Part shown: positions 58,635-64,000 of the stretch, in pieces | Position numbering within the stretch: position 1 is the stretch's first letter | How the letters are laid out: the number at the start of each line of letters is the position of its first letter | NCBI GenBank assembly: GCA_015075175.1 | Contig: JABTUV010000015.1 | Location: 1 to 64,000, forward strand | DNA length: 64,000 nucleotides | Direction: 5' to 3' | Origin: a bacterium | GTDB lineage: Bacteria > Hinthialibacterota > Hinthialibacteria > H5-UNCL2 | Made by a program: the position numbers and the translations under genes | Notes under the pieces: generated by a model | Told to the model about the DNA's origin: nothing | Seen by the model: only the letters and a program-made list of their open reading frames with translations | The model's database searches: none

Positions 58635-59174
58635 ATGGCGTCTGTCCAAGACTGCCTCAAGTGCGGAGTGCTGCTGATTGTCTTGTCGTGCGCGCAGGGC
58701 TGTGGGCAATCCGTGCCTAAAGGCGCGTTGGCACTGAGTCCCGAGTCGCTGCAAGACCGACAAATGCAAACCCGTGTTTTCAGTACCACTGACGAAGCCA
58801 TGCTGCAAACCGCGTGTGCGGCCCTTCTGCAGGACCTTGGTTACCAACTGGACGAAAGCGAGACGGAGCTTGGAGTCATCGTCGCCTCTCGCCACCGCGA
58901 TGTCACCAATACGGGTGAGGTAGTCGCGGCGGTTTTCGTCGCGGCGATGTTCGGAGTGCACACCGCTTATTCCCGAGAACAAAAGGTCCTTGCGTCGGTG
59001 GTGACCCGTCCCATCGGCGACGAGCGCGTCGCCGTCCGCGTAATCTTCCAACACATGGTCTGGAATACGGACAACCAGTTGGTCCGCAATGAGCAGATCA
59101 ACGATGCGGAGATATACCAGGAATTCTTCTCAAAATTGTCCAAGTCGGTATTCCTGGAGGCCGAGGGTATATAG
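58635..59174 (+). CDS. lipoprotein (cassette gene 2)
   Basis: 179 residues from ATG 58635 (GGGAGG nine bases away; an ATG six bases upstream is too close to that site). Hydrophobic start ending AQGC. Core: MQTRVFSTTDEAMLQTACAA then LLQDLGYQLDESETELGVIV; C-terminus YQEFFSKLSKSVFLEAE. The same blocks recur in cassette gene 3, so the two are paralogues. In between, a hydrophobic EVVAAVFVAAMFG segment. No known domain name that I can assign. Confidence 0.75.
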   Translation: MASVQDCLKCGVLLIVLSCAQGCGQSVPKGALALSPESLQDRQMQTRVFSTTDEAMLQTACAALLQDLGYQLDESETELGVIVASRHRDVTNTGEVVAAVFVAAMFGVHTAYSREQKVLASVVTRPIGDERVAVRVIFQHMVWNTDNQLVRNEQINDAEIYQEFFSKLSKSVFLEAEGI

Positions 59175-59194
59175 CCGTCGCGGAGGTCCCCGAC

Positions 59195-59890
59195 ATGTAC
59201 TTCATGCGCGTGATTACCATGTGTGCGTGTTTTGCTGTCTTGGCCTTTCTTACAGGGTGCGGCAGCCGACAGAAGGACATATTCGAGTCTAAGGAGTCTC
59301 AAGTCGCGCTGCGAAGCATGCAGAGCCGCGTGTTTGAAACCGGCGACCGCAACTTTCTCTTGCGGACCGTCATCGCGACGTTGCAGGACCTCGGGTTTGT
59401 CGTCGACAAGGCGGACAATACCCTCGGCACGGTTTCCGCTACCAAGCGCTCGAAGTACAATCTGCGTATGACTGTTACCGTGCGACCGAGGGGCGAGACC
59501 GCGCATATCGTGCGCTGTAACGCACAATACAATCTGCAGATCGTTGAAGACCCCGAGCCGTATCAACAATTCTTCGCTTCGCTATCCAAGGGCCTTTTCC
59601 TGGACGCGCAATTGGTCGAAGATGAAGAGGGAAGGCCGCAAGCTGCCAACGCAACCGACCAGCCGACGAGATCCCGCCCGCGTCGCGGCGCATCGGGTCA
59701 GAACACGTTGCAGGAATACCAGGAGTTATTGCCCTATGGCTCGGAACCGGCCAAGGCACGCGAGGTCTTGGGCGAACCGGAGAACATCTTCAAGTTCGAG
59801 AACGGCGAGGAGTGGCAGTACCCCTCGCGCAAGCTGAAGGCTACGATCTATCGCGGAAAAGTGCTCGCCGTGGAGGCAATGAATCCATAG
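59195..59890 (+). CDS. lipoprotein (cassette gene 3), paralogue of gene 2 plus SmpA-like tail
   Basis: 231 residues; lipobox LTGC near residue 22. Residues 45-130 align with gene 2: MQSRVFETGDRNFLLRTVIA then TLQDLGFVVDKADNTLGTVS, and YQQFFASLSKGLFLDAQ. The last 60 residues (LLPYGSEPAKAREVLGEPEN, IFKFENGEEWQYPSRKLKAT) resemble the SmpA-like part of gene 1. Gene 3 therefore looks like a fusion of the two neighbouring lipoprotein types. Confidence 0.75.
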   Translation: MYFMRVITMCACFAVLAFLTGCGSRQKDIFESKESQVALRSMQSRVFETGDRNFLLRTVIATLQDLGFVVDKADNTLGTVSATKRSKYNLRMTVTVRPRGETAHIVRCNAQYNLQIVEDPEPYQQFFASLSKGLFLDAQLVEDEEGRPQAANATDQPTRSRPRRGASGQNTLQEYQELLPYGSEPAKAREVLGEPENIFKFENGEEWQYPSRKLKATIYRGKVLAVEAMNP

Positions 59891-60204
59891 GCTTCGGACG
59901 TGAGTGACGCACGTAGCAGAGACTCGACGCACGTCGTAGGTCTCGTGAGACGCCTGGCACGCACTAATGGGCCGTACCTGCCTCGCAGGGTTTGACCATC
60001 GTGGAGTGTGCACGCCGCACGCCGTCGCGCCCAGCCTCATCACCGCCGCCGTTCGCCGTCAATTCCTGCTCTCCGACCCTCCACAACCGCCGCCCCGCGC
60101 TTGCCCGCCGTCGTCGATCCCCCCTGTGCAAACACGCCGCCCCTCCCTGCATCGAGACCGCCGGCGCCGGCCACGGCGGACGAATTGCTCGTATTCATGC
60201 TAGA
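59891..60204. other. intergenic region with short GACGCACGT repeats
   Basis: TGACGCACGTAG, CGACGCACGTCGTAG and GAGACGCCTGGCACGCAC suggest small direct repeats near 59,905-59,965. No gene is supported. TTGCTC...TAGAAT directly ahead of the next ATG may be a weak promoter. Confidence 0.35.
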
Positions 60205-61137
60205 ATGGAGCGTGAGGTGGGAACGTCCTTGACCCGAGAGACGCCGGCGTACTTGAACCTGTTGGAAAACGGTGATCTGAACCGGCGCGCCCAGACGGCC
60301 GCGGCGGCCATGCGCGAGTGTCTCCTGTGCCCGCGCCGCTGCAGGGTGGATCGCACCCGGGAGGCACGCGGCTACTGCCACGTCGGACGCCTGGCCGGCG
60401 TCGGCGCGGCCGGCCCCCATCCCGGTGAGGAACACTGCCTGTCGGGCATCTTCGGCTCGGGAACCGTCTTCTTCTCCGGCTGCAACCTGCGCTGCTGTTT
60501 CTGCCAGAACTTCGACCTCAGCCTCGCCGACCGCGGCTATCCCACCAACCCCTCGGACCTGGCCGAAATCATGCTCTCCCTGCAGCGCCAGGGCTGCCAC
60601 AATCTCAATTTGGTCACCCCCTCCCACGTGGTTCCGCACGTCCTGTCTGCGCTGGTCGTCGCCGCGGAGCGGGGCCTTCGCCTGCCCATCGTTTACAACA
60701 GCGGCGGTTACGATGCCCTGGAGGCCCTGCAACTGCTCGACGGCGTGGTGGACATCTACATGCCCGACTTCAAGTTCTGGAAGCCCGAGAGCGGGGAGCG
60801 CTACTGCCACGCGCCCGACTATCCCGAGGTGGCGCGCGCGGCCATCCGCGAAATGCACCGGCAGGTGGGAGACCTGGTCATCGGACCGGACGGACTGGCG
60901 ACGCGCGGCCTCCTGGTGCGGCATCTGCTCATGCCCGAGGGCGAAGCCGAGACCGACGCGATTCTCAGGTTTCTGGCCGAGGAAATTTCCATCCACACGG
61001 CGGTCAACCTCATGGCGCAGTATCATCCCAACGACCGGCTGTTCCTGTATCCCGAGCTGCAGCGCCGCGTCTCCCGCGCAGAGGTGGAGCGGGCCTTCGC
61101 AGCCGCGCGCCGCGTGGGATTGTCGCGCTTCGTTTGA
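60205..61137 (+). CDS. radical SAM protein, PflX/PflA-like (COG1313)
   Basis: 310 residues. N-terminal CLLCPRRCRVDRTREARGYC (extra Cys set typical of COG1313), then the radical SAM motif GCNLRCCFCQNFDLS (CX3CX2C), VTPSHVVPHVLSAL, YNSGGYDALEALQLLDGVVD and YMPDFKFW. Related to pyruvate formate-lyase activators, but family members usually lack a linked glycyl-radical enzyme, as here. Start placed at ATG 60205; a longer frame upstream has non-conserved Pro/Arg-rich sequence. Function unproven. Confidence 0.88.
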   Translation: MEREVGTSLTRETPAYLNLLENGDLNRRAQTAAAAMRECLLCPRRCRVDRTREARGYCHVGRLAGVGAAGPHPGEEHCLSGIFGSGTVFFSGCNLRCCFCQNFDLSLADRGYPTNPSDLAEIMLSLQRQGCHNLNLVTPSHVVPHVLSALVVAAERGLRLPIVYNSGGYDALEALQLLDGVVDIYMPDFKFWKPESGERYCHAPDYPEVARAAIREMHRQVGDLVIGPDGLATRGLLVRHLLMPEGEAETDAILRFLAEEISIHTAVNLMAQYHPNDRLFLYPELQRRVSRAEVERAFAAARRVGLSRFV

Positions 61138-61448
61138 TTCGTACCGCCCCTCCCTGCCGCCACGGGGCGCCCCATCCACGACGATGACGACAGGCGGGAA
61201 CGCACGGCCCTTGGACCGCTCCCGGCCGTCGATGACTTCATCCCGCCACCTCTCCTTGACCAGGTCGAACATGCCGCGATCGCGCACTCCGAAAAAGGTG
61301 ATCGCTTGAAGTTGTCATGATACACGCTCCCTTGGTCGGTCCAATGAGAGCGAGGCCGGCGGCACGTTCACGCGGGCCTGAACAGTCAATTGTATCATAA
61401 ATCTCAATTCGCCCTCCGGACCGCTCTGAATACTTCGTTGCATCGTGG
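61138..61448. other. intergenic region, no supported gene
   Basis: A minus-strand frame here (FDLVKERWRDEVIDGRERSK, about 61,270-61,200) has gene-like composition but no stop-to-start context or family match; it may be a relic. A -10-like TATACT at 61,449-61,454 precedes the next gene. Confidence 0.35.
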
Positions 61449-61484
61449 TATACTCCTTTAGGGGGCCGAGAGGAGCGGCGACAA

Positions 61485-62155
61485 ATGGGGGCAGTGCAAG
61501 CCCGGGGCTTTCATTTCTACCATGAACGGTCGAAGTGGTTAGCCCGCGGTGTGACTTATGGTCCTTTTGAGGGTCTGGGAGAGCACCACCCCTATCCACC
61601 GGACGATCAGGTGCGCAAGGACTTCGCCTTCATGCGCGCTTCCGGCGTCAACGCCGTCCGTCTCTATGCGTTGCCGGGAGACGGCGCTCTGGGGGAAGCC
61701 GCCGCCGAGCATGACCTGCAGCTCCTGTTGGACATCCCCTGGCCCAAGCACCTCGACGTTTACGATGATCCGAAACTGCGCGCGATGTGCTTGCGCATGG
61801 TGGAGGAGGGTGTGCGGCGCGTGCGGTCGTGGCCGAACGTGCTGGGCGTTTTCCTCGGCAACGAAATTCCGCCCGACCTGGTTCGCTGGCACGGCCCGGC
61901 CAAGGTGGAGAGATTCCTCCATGCCTTGTACCGCAAGGCCAAGTCGCTGGCGCCCCGGCTGCTCGCGGGGTACGCCAACTTCCCCTCCACCGAGTACCTC
62001 GATCTGGGATTCTTTGACTTCTTGGGGTTCAACGTCTATTTACACGATCCCGAAGAGTTCCGCCGTTATCTGACCCGCTTGCGGTTGCTCTACCCGGAGA
62101 AACCGCTGCTGCTCAGCGAAGTCGGCCTGGACAGCCTGCGCCACGGCGGGCACTA
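61485..62155 (+). pseudogene. GH2-like TIM-barrel glycosidase, truncated at a chimeric junction
   Basis: Clear barrel sequence for about 220 residues: WLARGVTYGPFEGLGEHHPY, RKDFAFMRASGVNAVRLYAL, VLGVFLGNEIPPDLVRWHGP (catalytic acid/base Glu in GNEIP), YANFPSTEYLDLGFFDFLGF and LLLSEVGLDSLRHGG (nucleophile Glu region). In related proteins the barrel continues for over 60 more residues and is joined to a glycosyltransferase domain. Here, after LRHGG, the frame runs into unrelated sequence. ATG 61485 has a GAGGAG site and TATACT promoter box. The longer open frame to 62381 is out-of-frame TP-linker DNA. Confidence 0.75.
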
Positions 62156-62622
62156 CCTTGAAGCTACGGATCGACGACCTCGGGCTTACGACCTCTTCGC
62201 CGGCCACCGGGAGTCCCACGCCTACCCCGACTCCCACCTCCACCTCCACGCCCACGCCCACGTTCACGCCTTCCGGCCCCAGCGCCCCGCCCGTCTGGTT
62301 CGCTCCCGAGGCGGTTCTCCTGGCCGCGGATTCGGGAATCCACAGCGATGTTCTGGACTTGAAGAACTACATCAGCGATGACAACACGCCTCTGCAGTAC
62401 ATGGTTTTCAGCCTGGTTTCGCAGTCGAATGCTTCCGTCGTACAAGTGGACGTTACTTCCTCCGGCCTGGTGGCCGCAGTCGTCGGGTCCGGCCGGATGG
62501 GAAAAAGTGACGTGGTCGTGCGGGCCGGAGACCTGTCCGGCAACGTGGCGGACACGACGATCCAGTTCGTGGTCGCCGGCCCGACGGGAGTGCCCGAAAC
62601 CCGGTGGAAGAACCTGCGCTGA
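62156..62622 (+). pseudogene. 5'-truncated secreted protein: TP linker plus cadherin/Ig-like domain
   Basis: Reading in the next frame: LKLRIDDLGLTTSSPATGSP (the last strand of a jelly-roll/CBM domain, usual form YIDDLxLTT), a Thr-Pro linker of about 20 residues, then a beta domain: SDVLDLKNYISDDNTPLQYM, VVQVDVTSSGLVAAVVGSGR, DVVVRAGDLSGNVADTTIQF, ending PETRWKNLR. No start, no signal peptide. The same linker type occurs at 38.9 and 40.8-41.3 kb. Confidence 0.65.
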
Positions 62623-62734
62623 AGAACTCCGCGCGGCCGGATCGACGCCACGGCGTACTTGATCGGCGCGTCCGTGCTCGACAACGCGGCCCGGTTTTTC
62701 CGTAAAAGGTCCCGTTCCGCCGCCCGCGCGGAGA

Positions 62735-63325
62735 TCAAGCGTCGGCGCCTTGGCCCAGGATTGACGCCAGGCGCGCTTGCGCCGCCGTCCGCACCTGGGC
62801 GTAGAGGCTGGCGCCGTGGCTGTCCATGGCCACGATCAGCGGCCCGAACCCGCGTACCCGGAACGCATACAGGGCCTCGGGATGCAGATGGGGCCAATAG
62901 ACCGCTTCCACTTCTTCGATTTGCAGGGTCTCCAGCGCCGCCGCTCCGCCGGTAAGGGCAAGGTAGCAGGCGCCGAACCGCTGCATGGCGGCCAGGCTTA
63001 CCTCCGACAGCCCGGCCTTGCCGATGATCGCCCGCACCCCGTACTTCTCGAACAGCGCGGGCGCAAACCGGTCCATGCGCGCGCTGGTGGTCGTCCCGAT
63101 GATAACCTTCTCCCATTTCTCGCCGACGCGCCGCAGGCTCGGCGCCGTATGCAGGACCGGGTAACCCGCGAGCGAGACCGGCGGCTCCTTTCCATACTGG
63201 AAGATCTCGATGTGCGTGCGGTCGCGCATCCCGTAAATAAGCCCCTCAAGAATAACCTCCTCGCCGACGCGAAGCGCGCGCACTTCGCCTTCGGACAGCG
63301 GTGTGGAAAGGGTGATGGCATTCAT
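62735..63325 (-). CDS. class I fumarate hydratase, beta subunit/domain
   Basis: 196 residues; FumA/TtdB C-terminal swivelling domain. Landmarks: LSTPLSEGEVRALRVGEEVI, LEGLIYGMRDRTHI, HTAPSLRRVGEKWEKVIIGT, TTSARMDRFAPALFEKYGVR, IIGKAGLSEVSLAAMQRFGA and VRGFGPLIVAMDSHGASLY. With the alpha subunit upstream it forms the oxygen-sensitive [4Fe-4S] hydratase that interconverts fumarate and malate (or acts on tartrate). 130 bases of low-complexity repeat separate the two genes. Confidence 0.93.
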   Translation of the reverse strand: MNAITLSTPLSEGEVRALRVGEEVILEGLIYGMRDRTHIEIFQYGKEPPVSLAGYPVLHTAPSLRRVGEKWEKVIIGTTTSARMDRFAPALFEKYGVRAIIGKAGLSEVSLAAMQRFGACYLALTGGAAALETLQIEEVEAVYWPHLHPEALYAFRVRGFGPLIVAMDSHGASLYAQVRTAAQARLASILGQGADA

Positions 63326-63334
63326 GTCCTTGTC

Positions 63335-63445
63335 TTAATCTCGATTTTAATCCGGCTCGTCATCGTGCACGGGCAAGTGCACGATCATGAATCGTAATCG
63401 ACTTCGCGCACGGTTACGATTGCCGATCGTAATCGCTGGGTCTTG
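63335..63445. repeat. family F GATTACGA-type low-complexity repeat with GTGCAC palindrome
   Basis: CGTAATCG, GTTACGATTGCCGATCGTAAT and TTAATCTCGATTTTAATC strings plus CGTGCACGGGCAAGTGCACG. It interrupts the fumarase operon between alpha and beta genes. Similar strings occur before the histidine kinase and asnB genes. Confidence 0.7.
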
Positions 63446-63455
63446 CGCTCCGGCT

Positions 63456-64000
63456 TCAGAATCCATATTCCACGCGGCCGTCGGGCCACAGGCGGGCGCG
63501 GGCGCGGCGCGCCGCCCAGCACTGATTGTTGACCGCCACGGGATTCTGCGTGATGTGCGTGTACGACCACTCGATGTGCACCGCCAGGGTGGTCGTATCC
63601 CCGCCCAGGCCCATCGGCCCGATGCCGGAGCGATTGATGGCATCCTCCAATTCCTCTTCCAACGCGGCGAACATGGGGTCCGGATTGCGCCGGCCGACCG
63701 GACGCACGATGGCCTTCTTGGCCAAGAGACCCACCGAGTCAAAGCTGCCGCCGATGCCCACGCCGATGATGCCGGGCGGACAGGGATTTCCGCCGGAGCA
63801 TACGACCTTGTCGACGACAAAGCGCTTGATCGCCCCTAGACCGTCGGCGGGCGTGAACATCTCCATCGCGCTCATGTTCTCTGATCCGGAGCCTTTGGGG
63901 ACCATCACGATTTCCAGGTAGTCCTGCTCGGGAGCGAAGTCCCAGTAGATGATGGGCATGCCCTGGCCGAGATTGTCCTGGGGGTTGTCGCGCGTGATGG
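63456..64000 (-). CDS. class I fumarate hydratase, alpha subunit/domain, 5' end beyond the window
   Basis: The frame is open from base 64000 (ITRDNPQDNLGQGMPIIYWD...) to the stop at 63456, 181 codons of the C-terminal part. Family segments: MVPKGSGSENMSAMEMFTPA, VVCSGGNPCPPGIIGVGIGG (cluster-ligand Cys region), DSVGLLAKKAIVRPVGRRNP and IGPMGLGGDTTTLAVHIEWS. Pairs with the beta subunit downstream. An internal ATG near 63,959 is not the start. Confidence 0.93.
   Translation of the reverse strand, partial: ITRDNPQDNLGQGMPIIYWDFAPEQDYLEIVMVPKGSGSENMSAMEMFTPADGLGAIKRFVVDKVVCSGGNPCPPGIIGVGIGGSFDSVGLLAKKAIVRPVGRRNPDPMFAALEEELEDAINRSGIGPMGLGGDTTTLAVHIEWSYTHITQNPVAVNNQCWAARRARARLWPDGRVEYGF

Noticed and set aside
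61023-61325. Minus-strand frames downstream of the PflX-like gene
   Set aside because: Part is antisense to the radical SAM gene; the remaining 50 codons show no family resemblance.

Overview
The window is GC-rich bacterial chromosome. There is no rRNA or recognisable tRNA, no phage module and no CRISPR array. Several gene types fit an uncultured Gram-negative lineage of the Sumerlaeota / Hydrogenedentota / PVC-like candidate-phylum type: secreted glycosidases and proteins with Thr-Pro-rich linkers and dockerin-like calcium loops, a type II pseudopilin-like protein, lipoproteins, class I fumarase and a lone microcompartment shell protein. This placement is inference from gene content only.

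Layout. 0-1.3 kb (-): ammonium transporter with a sigma-54-like promoter. 1.7-4.9 kb (-): secreted GH67-like glycosidase with a frame-broken C-terminus. 5.1-6.6 kb (-): PAS histidine kinase. 6.8-9.9 kb (-): folP-cdaA-cdaR-pdxJ operon (folate, c-di-AMP, PLP). 10.1-20.5 kb: SPASM radical SAM protein, Wzt-type ATPase, a strongly expressed-looking surface protein, SGNH/TPR protein, broken Wzm-type permease, cohesin-like protein. 20.5-21.9 kb: DUF4159 protein and a DUF433/DUF5615 toxin-antitoxin-like pair. 22.1-30.4 kb: BMC-T shell protein coupled to a broken polysaccharide deacetylase, then flippase, frame-broken asparagine synthetase and two GT4 glycosyltransferases (exopolysaccharide locus). 30.4-34.6 kb: AT-rich island, opposed terminators, H1-like protein, and a GH43 / pseudopilin / aldo-keto reductase operon. 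34.7-40.5 kb: a decay zone with an IS110 remnant, a second GH67-like gene in pieces, and broken MauE and thioredoxin genes. 40.6-45.5 kb: dockerin protein and a nikKMLQO nickel ECF transporter. 45.6-53.9 kb: SagB-type oxidoreductase, rarA, a large repeat block, then miaA, mutL, rhomboid and a REC-HATPase fusion on the minus strand. 54.3-64 kb: Rieske protein, ROK kinase, fhs, a three-lipoprotein cassette, a PflX-like radical SAM protein, a chimeric glycosidase/TP-linker locus and class I fumarase.

Two themes stand out. First, the spaces between genes are filled with at least eight families of short palindromic or tandem repeats. Some sit exactly on gene ends and supply the start codon (miaA) or stop codon (nikK, nikO, GH43, thioredoxin). 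One family is modular: a 16-bp core, ACTCGAGGACACGGCT, joined to a filler that is constant within an array but different between arrays (periods 35, 39 and 40 bp). Second, frameshifts are not spread evenly. Housekeeping genes are intact, while surface, glycan, IS and redox accessory genes carry many indels. That points to real gene decay or to patchy sequence quality; the sequence alone does not decide which.
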